Source: Candidatus Collierbacteria bacterium GW2011_GWB1_44_6
GTDB lineage: Bacteria; Patescibacteriota; Microgenomatia; UBA1400; MFAQ01
Length of the DNA stretch: 13,669 nucleotides
NCBI GenBank assembly: GCA_000998025.1
Contig: LCJG01000019.1
Coordinates: 1-13,669 of the forward strand
Direction: 5' to 3'
Shown: positions 6,134 through 11,929 of the stretch, in pieces
Numbering within the stretch: the stretch's first letter is position 1
How the letters are laid out: each line of letters begins with the position of its first letter
Translations under genes and position numbers: made by a program
Notes under the pieces: generated by a model
Told to the model about the DNA's origin: nothing
Seen by the model: the letters and a program-made list of their open reading frames with translations, nothing else
Databases searched by the model: none

Positions 6134-6551
6134 CAAAGAACTTCTTTGTCGCTGGCCATACCTTGTCAGACTTCACTATTTCTTCTTTTGTCATCCACTT
6201 TGTGCCAACAATGGCTTCATCCTGTATATTTAGATCAAACGAACTGGCCGTACAACTCCACCAATGTGTAATTTGTTTTTTTACATCCCCGCCCGTTTCT
6301 GCGATTTCTCTCCCTACTTCAACATCTATACCAAGCTCTTCCTTAAACTCTCTTGCCAGGGCTATTCGAATGTCCTCTCCTTCTTTTACATGCCCTCCTG
6401 GTGGATAATAAAATCCAGTAAATTCACCGTAATCTTTCATAGAACTTACCAACAAATATTCCAACTTTTCTCCTCTGTCTCTAGAAACAATTCCCACGAT
6501 TACTCTATCTGTGTCACCTTTTTCTTTGTTACTATTCACTTCTTTTCTCAT
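6120..6551 (-). CDS. Nudix hydrolase
   Basis: Nudix-fold pyrophosphohydrolase of 143 residues from the ATG at 6551. The Nudix box is complete, GHVKEGE then DIRIALA then REFKEELGI, matching GX5EX7REUXEEXGU; its glutamates bind the catalytic Mg2+. It is preceded by the usual FYYPPGG. The hydrolysed substrate (damaged nucleotide, NDP-sugar, dinucleotide) cannot be told from the sequence. A longer reading from TTG at 6569 would overlap the upstream gene's stop as TTGA and add MKYNSI; the ATG is preferred but neither start has a ribosome-binding site. Its TGA stop shares a base with the suf operator, and the suf -35 lies in its last codons. Expression probably comes from the upstream exonuclease promoter, with some read-through into suf possible. 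Confidence 0.9.
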   Translation of the reverse strand: MRKEVNSNKEKGDTDRVIVGIVSRDRGEKLEYLLVSSMKDYGEFTGFYYPPGGHVKEGEDIRIALAREFKEELGIDVEVGREIAETGGDVKKQITHWWSCTASSFDLNIQDEAIVGTKWMTKEEIVKSDKVWPATKKFFVEHI

Positions 6552-6565
6552 AATCGAATTGTACT

Positions 6566-7234
6566 TCAAAATAAACCCATTTGAATCTCTGCCGGTTCCT
6601 CAACTAGAACCTCGATCGGGTAAGAAAAGTCCACCTCAATCTCTCTCAGTTCATTCCACCTATCCTTAAATTTTAATGACTTATTCTTCATTCCATAGTC
6701 ATAGATTCCTTTCGTCACTTCCACGTCCATCTCACAATATTTTTTTAAGTTGGCTAGACTTTCCAGGTCCCCTTTCCCCCACCACACTACTGCGTCCGCT
6801 CCTCCAGCAATCTTTCCCTGTCCCAGCGTCTCCTTCGCCACACTATCCAGTTTTACTCTGTGCCCGAAAGAGAGACGGATCTTATCCAGGACATCAAAAT
6901 GTTTCAACTTTGTAAAGTCACCCTTATCATAAATCCCATTCATAGCCGGATTATCAAATCCAAATGAGTTGTAGCCTATTATTCTGTCTGCTTCTTCAAA
7001 CCACTCCCACATATGGTCAAAAATGTATTCATCTCTGCCGACAACATTTAGCGCCTCTGGAGTCCAAAAACTTCTCATCTCCCCTGAAATTTCATTAGAA
7101 TTATTATCCACCTCTCGTCTATACGCAGAGACGATCGAAATACCCAGCTGACCCGGTTCTCTCAGATTGTCATCAAAGAAATTTTTCGTCTCAATGTCAT
7201 ATATTACCTCTACCTTATTTCTACTTGCTGTCAT
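6566..7234 (-). CDS. DEDDy-type RNase H-fold 3'-5' exonuclease
   Basis: RNase H-like exonuclease of 222 residues from the ATG at 7234. The DEDD metal ligands are recognisable: Asp and Glu in VIYDIETKN (Exo I), Asp in IIGYNSFGFDNP (Exo II), and the Tyr-X3-Asp of KKYCEMDVEV (Exo III). That makes it the DEDDy subtype, related to the exonuclease domains of DNA polymerases and to YprB-like RNase_H_2 proteins. A conserved VKLDSVAKETLG lies between Exo II and III. It should act on DNA or RNA 3' ends; the substrate is unknown. TTG 7255 and ATG 7243 are alternative starts. I chose 7234 because an extended -10 (TGG-TTAAAT, 7244-7252) ends 9 bases before it, the distance seen at other starts in this window. 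The gene overlaps the Nudix gene or nearly abuts it. Confidence 0.82.
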   Translation of the reverse strand: MTASRNKVEVIYDIETKNFFDDNLREPGQLGISIVSAYRREVDNNSNEISGEMRSFWTPEALNVVGRDEYIFDHMWEWFEEADRIIGYNSFGFDNPAMNGIYDKGDFTKLKHFDVLDKIRLSFGHRVKLDSVAKETLGQGKIAGGADAVVWWGKGDLESLANLKKYCEMDVEVTKGIYDYGMKNKSLKFKDRWNELREIEVDFSYPIEVLVEEPAEIQMGLF

Positions 7235-7243
7235 AGGTAACAT

Positions 7244-7252
7244 ATTTAACCA
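7244..7252 (-). promoter_or_regulatory. Possible extended -10 promoter of the exonuclease gene
   Basis: TGG followed by TTAAAT on the minus strand, 9 bases before the ATG at 7234. The -35 region (ATGTCA, 17 bases upstream) is poor. It is consistent with a leaderless or near-leaderless start but weak by itself. Confidence 0.35.
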
Positions 7253-7262
7253 CAACTTTCAC

Positions 7263-7297
7263 CATCTGACATCTGAGATCTATGATCTACTATCTTT
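7263..7297. repeat. Degenerate heptamer tandem repeat, five units of NATCTNN
   Basis: Units in order: CATCTGA, CATCTGA, GATCTAT, GATCTAC, TATCTTT, with ATCT in the same phase every 7 bases. It spans the 3' end of the LPATG gene (its last codons and stop are built from the repeat) and runs towards the exonuclease promoter. Confidence 0.6.
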
Positions 7298-7801
7298 CTT
7301 TCCCTCCCATGCAATCATCTTCTCTCTGATAAACTTTCCCAATAATAAGACAAGAATTCCACCAACCACACCTGGTAAATAATATTCCCATACTCCGGTA
7401 GCTGGTAGTTCGTCAGGAATGGGTGTAGGGGTTGGTGTTATCGTCGCAGCAGGAGTGGCATTAAAATTTAGGACAAAAGCCAAGGATTGGCCTCCGGAAG
7501 TAATCACTATTGAACTAGCCCCAGAGTCCAATACGCCAGGTGAAAATCTCCACACTCCGCTGGGGCTGGCCGCCACCGTCGCATCCGTTGAAGTTTTAAT
7601 TCTTATCAATACTTGAGCTGACGGAGATGCCGTTCCCTCCAGTGTTGGAATCGTTCCTGTGTAGTCCACAATGCTGTAGTCAACTCCAATTGTGGAGAGC
7701 ACCCCAATCCTCGTCAATGTCAAGTCTATGGCCATTACCGATTTGATAAACAAAAATACACATACTCCAAACAAAACTCCTGACCATTTAATTCTATTCA
7801 T
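7280..7801 (-). CDS. Secreted Ig-like surface protein with LPATG sorting signal
   Basis: Protein of 173 residues with a full export-and-anchor layout. An N-terminal signal peptide (about 1-24, hydrophobic core then SVMA) is followed by one beta-rich module (about 48-113, TGTIPTLEGTASPSAQVLIRI then GVWRFSPGVL) that resembles bacterial Ig-like repeats. A TPTPTPIP linker, LPATG at 132-136, a membrane segment (about 138-155) and a basic tail follow. LPXTG plus helix plus charged tail is the classic sortase substrate arrangement; the tail here (about 18 residues) is longer than usual. No sortase is encoded in the window. The ATG lies 5 bases inside the end of the upstream beta-CASP gene (8-base overlap), so the two are co-transcribed, although no functional link is obvious. 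The last residues (DSRS) come from the heptamer repeat. Role unknown: adhesion or wall-surface exposure is plausible. Confidence 0.8.
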   Translation of the reverse strand: MNRIKWSGVLFGVCVFLFIKSVMAIDLTLTRIGVLSTIGVDYSIVDYTGTIPTLEGTASPSAQVLIRIKTSTDATVAASPSGVWRFSPGVLDSGASSIVITSGGQSLAFVLNFNATPAATITPTPTPIPDELPATGVWEYYLPGVVGGILVLLLGKFIREKMIAWEGKKDSRS

Positions 7802-9152
7802 TTACTTTATCTAAATCTATTTCTTGATGAAGCACTGGTAGTATTATTTCTTCTACTTCCGGCAACTCTTGTCTAATCTTCTCAGTTAAAACAAGTCTTG
7901 GCAACTCTTCGCCATGTACCAAAATCACTTTTGTGAGCCCTTTAATCTTTTTTAGCCAAGAAAGTAACTGGTCCTGATCTGCATGCGAACTCATGGTCTT
8001 TATTTCTTTAATTTGGGCTTTCACTTCCACCGTGTTTCCCCATATGTTAAATATTTTTCTACCGTTCAAAATATCTCTTCCCATGGTACCTTCAGCCTGA
8101 TAACCCACAAAAATCAATTGAGTTTTCGGGTCACCCAGAAAGTTAATGGCGTGATGGATTATCCTACCACCACTCATCATGCCACTTCCAGCGATGATTA
8201 CTTTCGGACCTTTAACATTTTTTATCTGTTTGCTCTTTTCTATGGTGTCACATATCATCAAGCTTGGAAAGTCAAAAGGGTCATCTGTTTTTGCCTGCAG
8301 TTTTAGTGGTTTGCTATAAAGTTCTGGAAAATCTTTAAATATTGTTGTCGCCCTTATAGCCATCGGGCTATCCAAGAACACAGGTAGATCGTTTTTAATG
8401 ACTCCACTTTTTTTCAGTCCGTCAAAAATATATAGTAATTCCTGAGATCTTTGCAGCGAAAATGAAGGAATCAGCACCGTACCAGAATCTCTCTCTGCTT
8501 GTTTAACAATCTCCGTCAAATCCTCTATTTCTTCTCTACGCTCATGAACTTCATCTCCATAAGTGGATTCAATCACTGCAATATCTGCCTCATTTACTGT
8601 CTGTGTCGGAAAGAGCAGTGGTTCCGGAGTGTTTCCCAGGTCACCGCTAAATACTATTTTCTTCTTAGACTGTGTCTCTTCCACCACTATACTTGAAGAT
8701 CCCAAAATATGTCCTGCATCAATAAAGGTAATTCTAAAGTCCCCCACAGAAAAAGGCTTGTCGTACTCAACAAGCACCACCTGTTTGAGGATTTCCATCA
8801 CATCCTCATCGGTATACAAAACAGCCTTTACGTTATCTTCTTTAGATATCTTTGCTGCGTCAAACAACACCAGTTCCGCCAAAGCTTTCGTAGCCTCCGT
8901 CATAAACACAGGACCCTTGAAACCAAAATTGACGAGCATGGGCAATCTTCCGCAGTGGTCCAAATGTGCATGAGTCAAAACCGCCGCCGACAATCTATGA
9001 AATTCAATATCCGGTTTGACAGAGTTCAACCCCATCTCTTCCGGTTTACCCTGAAACATGCCGTAGTCCACCAGCAAGCCAGTCTTATTGGTAGATAGGA
9101 AATAACATGAACCGGTTACTGTCTGAGAAGCGCCCAAAAACTTAAGTTGCAT
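7794..9152 (-). CDS. Beta-CASP metallo-beta-lactamase-fold nuclease (CPSF/TTHA0252-like)
   Basis: Full-length 452-residue zinc-dependent nuclease with a beta-CASP insertion. Metal-binding motifs: HAHLDH (61-66), His148 in DAGHILGSS, Asp171 in FSGDLGN and His390 in SSHAD. The beta-CASP part shows FLDSPMA (about 259-264), IIAGSGMMSGGRIIHH (319-334) and LVHGE (His413). This is the bacterial CPSF-like group exemplified by T. thermophilus TTHA0252, which cleaves RNA; it lacks the extra C-terminal domain of RNase J. It likely takes part in RNA processing or turnover. An extended -10 (TGG-TAAACT) ends 6 bases before the ATG, suggesting a leaderless mRNA. The start is also supported by the normal N-terminus MQLKFLGASQTVTGSCY. 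It is divergent from the zinc-ribbon gene, with a hairpin repeat between them. Confidence 0.93.
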   Translation of the reverse strand: MQLKFLGASQTVTGSCYFLSTNKTGLLVDYGMFQGKPEEMGLNSVKPDIEFHRLSAAVLTHAHLDHCGRLPMLVNFGFKGPVFMTEATKALAELVLFDAAKISKEDNVKAVLYTDEDVMEILKQVVLVEYDKPFSVGDFRITFIDAGHILGSSSIVVEETQSKKKIVFSGDLGNTPEPLLFPTQTVNEADIAVIESTYGDEVHERREEIEDLTEIVKQAERDSGTVLIPSFSLQRSQELLYIFDGLKKSGVIKNDLPVFLDSPMAIRATTIFKDFPELYSKPLKLQAKTDDPFDFPSLMICDTIEKSKQIKNVKGPKVIIAGSGMMSGGRIIHHAINFLGDPKTQLIFVGYQAEGTMGRDILNGRKIFNIWGNTVEVKAQIKEIKTMSSHADQDQLLSWLKKIKGLTKVILVHGEELPRLVLTEKIRQELPEVEEIILPVLHQEIDLDKVNE

Positions 9153-9158
9153 ATTTTC

Positions 9159-9167
9159 AGTTTACCA
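9159..9167 (-). promoter_or_regulatory. Extended -10 promoter of the beta-CASP nuclease gene
   Basis: TGG then TAAACT on the minus strand, with 6 bases to the ATG at 9152. This spacing puts the transcription start at or next to the A of ATG. No -35 match is evident, as is allowed for extended -10 promoters. Confidence 0.45.
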
Positions 9168-9175
9168 GAACCAAT

Positions 9176-9209
9176 CGTCATTGCGAGGAACGGAGTGACG
9201 TGGCAATCT
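9176..9209. repeat. Dispersed GTCATT...AATC hairpin repeat, copy 4
   Basis: ATTGC (9180-9184) pairs with GCAAT (9203-9207). Alternatively CGTCA (9176-9180) pairs with TGACG (9196-9200), so two competing folds exist. It has the same ends as the other copies but a GC-swapped stem (ATTGC in place of ATTCC). It sits between two divergent promoters. Confidence 0.7.
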
Positions 9210-9212
9210 AAA

Positions 9213-9218
9213 TATAAT
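9213..9218 (+). promoter_or_regulatory. -10 box of the zinc-ribbon protein gene
   Basis: Consensus TATAAT 11 bases before the ATG at 9230, predicting a leader of about 5 bases. No convincing -35: the region 17 bases upstream falls inside the hairpin repeat. Confidence 0.45.
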
Positions 9219-9229
9219 AGAATGAATTT

Positions 9230-9985
9230 ATGGACTGCCCTCACTGCCACCAGCTTCTTTCCGCTATCGAAGTGGAAACCTCCGATGGTCACACTCACAA
9301 CATTGAGGAATGCCTCAACTGCGGCGGTCACTTTATCGAGCCATATCTTTCCAACTTTATCACTGTCGAAACTGCCAGAAACGTCGACTCTGTCCTTCCA
9401 AAAACTCACGCCGTCCCAGCCACCTCACCTGTCTGCCCTAAGTGTGGACAAATTATGCCCAGCATCAAGGACGACGTCGTTCCCCAAACTGTCACTGTCT
9501 TTACTTGTCCCAATAACCATGGGGACTTCTTTCCCAAAGAACAACTTTTCCTCTTCAAACGAGCTCAACAATCCAAAATTTATTATCACAAACTTTGGGG
9601 TATTCCTTTAAAATCTGCTTTTTCCGTTCTCATTCCAGTACTGGTTATTTTCTCTTTTGCCACCCTACTACCTTCGATTATTGAGCAAGTTGGCACCTCA
9701 CAGGAAACCCGTATAAAGGCCTCGGAGATTCTCACCCCTCCGCTTATTACCCCCATCTCTTCCACCCAAGTCTTAATTTCTTTTTCCACCCAAAAACCGG
9801 CCAAAACTTCAATTCAATTTACCCAAGGTCTCACTCAAACCTTCACAGTCTCTACCACCAGGCAAACAAACCATCTTCTAAGTGTCGAAAACCTAGAACC
9901 AAGTACTACTTATAGATATGTCATCATTATCGACGTAGACGGTCGCTCCGTCACCACCTCACCCTACACCTTCTCCACCCCCTAA
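9230..9985 (+). CDS. Zinc-ribbon / transmembrane / fibronectin-III-like protein of unknown function
   Basis: Protein of 251 residues with an unusual order of parts. Residues 1-40 form a TFIIB-like zinc ribbon (CPHC at 3-6, CLNCGGHF at 28-35). Residues 66-104 form a second one, CPKCG (69-73) with CPNNHGDFF (93-101), where the fourth ligand position has no Cys and His97 may substitute. A membrane helix spans about 127-149. Residues 165-251 look like a fibronectin type III domain ending NLEPSTTYRYVIII...TFSTP. By topology the ribbons would be cytoplasmic and the Fn3 domain outside, so it could relay a surface signal inwards or tether a cytoplasmic partner to the envelope. That is inference; I do not know this family. 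There is no ribosome-binding site; a TATAAT just upstream suggests a very short leader. A hairpin repeat follows its stop. Confidence 0.78.
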   Translation: MDCPHCHQLLSAIEVETSDGHTHNIEECLNCGGHFIEPYLSNFITVETARNVDSVLPKTHAVPATSPVCPKCGQIMPSIKDDVVPQTVTVFTCPNNHGDFFPKEQLFLFKRAQQSKIYYHKLWGIPLKSAFSVLIPVLVIFSFATLLPSIIEQVGTSQETRIKASEILTPPLITPISSTQVLISFSTQKPAKTSIQFTQGLTQTFTVSTTRQTNHLLSVENLEPSTTYRYVIIIDVDGRSVTTSPYTFSTP

Positions 9986-9991
9986 CCCTTT

Positions 9992-10029
9992 GTCATTGCG
10001 AATTTCGGTATTCCGATCTGTGGCAATCC
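9992..10029. repeat. Dispersed GTCATT...AATC hairpin repeat, copy 5
   Basis: ATTGC (9995-9999) pairs with GCAAT (10023-10027), with an inner TCGG/CCGA stem (10005-10008, 10013-10016). It begins 6 bases after the zinc-ribbon gene stop. A T-run follows at about 10040-10044, so on the plus strand it may double as a weak terminator. Confidence 0.65.
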
Positions 10030-10050
10030 AGGCAATATATTTTTACCCAC

Positions 10051-10083
10051 AAAAAAAGACCGTCGGGTTTTATCCCCACGGTC
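10051..10083 (-). terminator. Intrinsic terminator of the lipoprotein gene
   Basis: On the minus strand, GACCGT (read from 10083) pairs with ACGGTC ending at 10058, extended inwards by GGG/CCC after one mismatch, and followed directly by seven T (10057-10051). It starts 7 bases after the lipoprotein stop codon. It is the only textbook rho-independent terminator I see in the window. Confidence 0.9.
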
Positions 10084-10090
10084 CCGCTCA

Positions 10091-10315
10091 TCATTTCGTT
10101 GAACACGATCCAGGAAGCAATTCGTAGCCCCGAATAATTCCATCGTACTCGAGGTCAATCTGTACAGGGCAGGCCGAACCGGGGCCAAATTGAGTTCCGC
10201 ACGCGACAAGGCCAGGAAGACAGTAGGTCCCCGTCCACCTCGTCCCCGAACACCCAGACATCAGTACGACCAAAAGAACAAAAAAGATCACGATCATCGA
10301 GAAATTCAGTTTCAT
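10091..10315 (-). CDS. Small cysteine-rich lipoprotein, family unknown
   Basis: Protein of 74 residues with a lipoprotein signal peptide: MKLNF, hydrophobic core, then VVLMSGC with the lipidated cysteine at 22 (Met at -3 is less common than Leu). The mature part is about 53 residues and has four more cysteines (32, 39, 49, 71), enough for two disulfides, in a Gly/Pro-rich context (CLPGLVACGTQFGPGSACP). I do not recognise a family. The gene is well supported: consensus promoter, GGAGG 6 bases before the ATG, and an intrinsic terminator just after the stop. It lies alone on the minus strand between two plus-strand genes. The middle of the gene (10141-10260) is about 61% GC by hand count, against roughly 35-42% in sampled neighbours, and it alone has a strong ribosome-binding site. 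This suggests recent acquisition. Confidence 0.82.
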   Translation of the reverse strand: MKLNFSMIVIFFVLLVVLMSGCSGTRWTGTYCLPGLVACGTQFGPGSACPVQIDLEYDGIIRGYELLPGSCSTK

Positions 10316-10321
10316 AGCATG

Positions 10322-10326
10322 CCTCC
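10322..10326 (-). promoter_or_regulatory. Strong Shine-Dalgarno site GGAGG of the lipoprotein gene
   Basis: GGAGG on the minus strand with a 6-base spacer (CATGCT) to the ATG at 10315. It fixes that start. It is unusual because almost every other gene in the window lacks such a site. Confidence 0.85.
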
Positions 10327-10356
10327 GTTTTTTGAAATGTCCTGCAAAAGTAGCCC

Positions 10357-10385
10357 ACTATACCACATTTAGCCTCAAATGTCAA
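10357..10385 (-). promoter_or_regulatory. Consensus sigma70 promoter of the lipoprotein gene
   Basis: TTGACA (10380-10385), exactly 17 bases, then TATAGT (10357-10362) on the minus strand. The predicted transcription start is near 10350, giving a leader of about 35 bases. It is the closest match to the -35/-10 consensus in the window. Confidence 0.85.
10365..10382. promoter_or_regulatory. Operator-like dyad between the -35 and -10 of the lipoprotein promoter
   Basis: ACATTT (10365-10370), 6-base spacer, AAATGT (10377-10382): an exact 6-6-6 inverted repeat placed in the promoter spacer and overlapping the -35. The position suits a repressor site, but the arms are short and could occur by chance. 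Confidence 0.35.
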
Positions 10386-10439
10386 GTATATAGGCTCATA
10401 TCTGCCTTGCTGAAGTCTCCACAACTTCTCCCGAAGCGT

Positions 10440-10445
10440 TAAAAT
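10440..10445 (+). promoter_or_regulatory. Possible -10 box of prmC
   Basis: TAAAAT ending 6 bases before the ATG at 10452, the same spacing as in the other leaderless candidates. No -35 or TGN extension is visible, so support is weak. Confidence 0.3.
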
Positions 10446-10451
10446 CACCTA

Positions 10452-11198
10452 ATGCCCACCAGAAAATTTTCAGCTCAGGAATTAAATCATCTAAGGAGGT
10501 TCGGTTCTGCCGATATCGATACTAAAACTATTGGGGAAAAACCCGTTGAATACGTTACCGGCCACGCAGAGTTTCATGGCTTAGACTTTTTGGTTTCTCC
10601 GGCCACCCTTATACCCAGAATCGAATCTGAAAAAATCGTCGACCTCGCCTGCAACTTCATCAAACAAAAAGAAATCGCACACCCTGTAATTGCTGACATC
10701 GGAACCGGATCTGGCTGTCTTGGGCTTACCTTAGCCTCATTACTCTCAAAGGAACAAATCCCTTATACCGTCTTCCTTTCCGATTCTTCCCAAGAAGCTT
10801 TGAATATCGCTATTACTAATGCCAGTAGGTTACTTCCCTCTCCAGCCAATCTCTTTTTTGAAAAATCGGACTTGTTCGAAACCTATCCAAAAATTAAGTT
10901 TGACATCGTCATGGCAAATCTTCCCTATATTCCCTCAAAAAATATTCCCATTCTAGACTCATCCGTCAAAAATTACGAACCAATTTCCGCTTTGGATGGT
11001 GGACCCAACGGAACTACTCTGATCAACCGTCTTGTTAAAATCCTCCCCCAATTTCTATCGCCAGGAGGTATCGCCATCCTAGAAATAAATGACACCCACA
11101 CCTCAGAAGTTTTTTCCATTCCCCCAAATCTCACCTCCAAAATTGAGAAGGATATTTTTGACGTCCCACGTTTTCTAATAATTGGCCTAAAACAATAA
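10452..11198 (+). CDS. prmC: PrmC/HemK-type release factor glutamine methyltransferase, short N-terminus
   Basis: SAM-dependent methyltransferase of 248 residues; the family methylates the GGQ glutamine of peptide-chain release factors. Matching features: PVEYVTGHAEFHGLDFLVSPATLIPR (about 31-56, the PrmC hairpin), SAM motif I ADIGTGSGCLGL (81-92), an Asp at the end of the second strand (SDSSQEAL), and EPISALDGGPNG (176-187). Two oddities: the catalytic tetrad usually NPPY reads NLPY (156-159), and only about 28 residues precede the hairpin where the family has a helical substrate-binding domain of about 70-80. An in-frame stop at 10440-10442 rules out an upstream extension. There is no ribosome-binding site. 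Substrate specificity is inferred; a protein-glutamine methyltransferase for another target is possible. Confidence 0.82.
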   Translation: MPTRKFSAQELNHLRRFGSADIDTKTIGEKPVEYVTGHAEFHGLDFLVSPATLIPRIESEKIVDLACNFIKQKEIAHPVIADIGTGSGCLGLTLASLLSKEQIPYTVFLSDSSQEALNIAITNASRLLPSPANLFFEKSDLFETYPKIKFDIVMANLPYIPSKNIPILDSSVKNYEPISALDGGPNGTTLINRLVKILPQFLSPGGIAILEINDTHTSEVFSIPPNLTSKIEKDIFDVPRFLIIGLKQ

Positions 11199-11202
11199 TA
11201 TT

Positions 11203-11211
11203 TGTTACACT
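11203..11211 (+). promoter_or_regulatory. Extended -10 promoter of the L,D-transpeptidase gene
   Basis: TGT then TACACT, with 6 bases to the ATG at 11218; a weak -35 TTGGCC lies 18 bases upstream of the hexamer. Transcription would start at the ATG. The box lies just past the prmC stop. Confidence 0.45.
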
Positions 11212-11217
11212 TAAGGT

Positions 11218-11874
11218 ATGAAAAAAGTAATATTTGTTAGTATCTTTGTCATTATTCTTTCAATATTTATCGCTCGCCTCACAGATCAAACAATTCACTA
11301 TGAAATCCAAGAAAGCAACGATCCCATCCTTACAAAGGCCATCTTTAACAACCGAGAGGTAACTATCCCCAGTTCACTTGCTCAACTTCAACTACCCCCT
11401 AAGGTCCTCGGAGAATCAACCGAAGATAAAATTATTTATGTCGATCTTAGCAGTCAGAGACTCTATGCCTACGAAGGCAACAGTCTCATCTACAGCTTCT
11501 TGGTTTCCACCGGCAAATGGGGTCGCACCCCCACTGGCGAGTTTCAAATTGCGAACAAATTTCGAGCCATCAAAATGAGCGGGGGTTCACGCACACTTGG
11601 TACCTATTATTATCTCCCCAACGTCCCTTATACTATGTTTTTTGGCAACGCTCAGATTCCTGCTTCCCGAGGATTTTCTCTCCATGGTACCTACTGGCAC
11701 AATAACTTCGGTAGACCCATGTCTCATGGCTGCGTAAACATGAAGATCTCCGAAGCGGGCTTACTCTACAACTGGGCAGATCCTCAACTTCCCGAGGGAA
11801 AAAACTCCGGCGTTGCCAGTAAGGACAATCCAGGCACCAAGGTCATAATTTATGGTGTCACTCCCAAATCATAA
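11218..11874 (+). CDS. L,D-transpeptidase (YkuD domain), membrane-anchored
   Basis: Protein of 218 residues with an N-terminal membrane anchor or signal (about 4-19) and a short linker. A YkuD catalytic domain runs from about 72 (IIYVDLSSQRLYAYEGN) to the end. The active site is clear: His156 in GFSLHGTYW, and SHGCVNM (169-175) with nucleophile Cys172. These enzymes form 3-3 cross-links in peptidoglycan or attach proteins to it, so this implies a peptidoglycan wall. There is no LysM or other wall-binding module, and its size is near the minimal form. It begins 19 bases after the prmC stop with no ribosome-binding site; an extended -10 just before the ATG suggests its own leaderless transcript in addition to read-through. 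Confidence 0.93.
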   Translation: MKKVIFVSIFVIILSIFIARLTDQTIHYEIQESNDPILTKAIFNNREVTIPSSLAQLQLPPKVLGESTEDKIIYVDLSSQRLYAYEGNSLIYSFLVSTGKWGRTPTGEFQIANKFRAIKMSGGSRTLGTYYYLPNVPYTMFFGNAQIPASRGFSLHGTYWHNNFGRPMSHGCVNMKISEAGLLYNWADPQLPEGKNSGVASKDNPGTKVIIYGVTPKS

Positions 11875-11890
11875 CGAAACATCCTCTAAT

Positions 11891-11920
11891 TTGACAAAAT
11901 GTATCTCTGCCGCATAGAAT
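11891..11920 (+). promoter_or_regulatory. Sigma70 promoter of the Crp/Fnr-family gene
   Basis: TTGACA (11891-11896), 18-base spacer, TAGAAT (11915-11920), then 9 bases to the ATG at 11930. The predicted start falls 0-3 bases before the ATG, so the mRNA should be leaderless or nearly so. Confidence 0.75.
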
Positions 11921-11929
11921 ATCACCTGT

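Noticed and set aside
9147..9611. Plus-strand 154-codon frame overlapping the zinc-ribbon gene
   Set aside because: It is the alternative frame of a gene with ordered CxxC motifs, and it starts inside the divergent promoter and repeat region; no domain features.
9982..10209. Minus-strand 75-codon frame reading RNDERDRGDKTRRSF
   Set aside because: It runs through the terminator hairpin and repeat copy 5; its content is explained by those elements.
10155..10448. Minus-strand 97-codon frame overlapping the lipoprotein gene
   Set aside because: It would span the lipoprotein promoter and ribosome-binding site in another frame; the signal peptide, lipobox, GGAGG and terminator all support the 74-residue frame.
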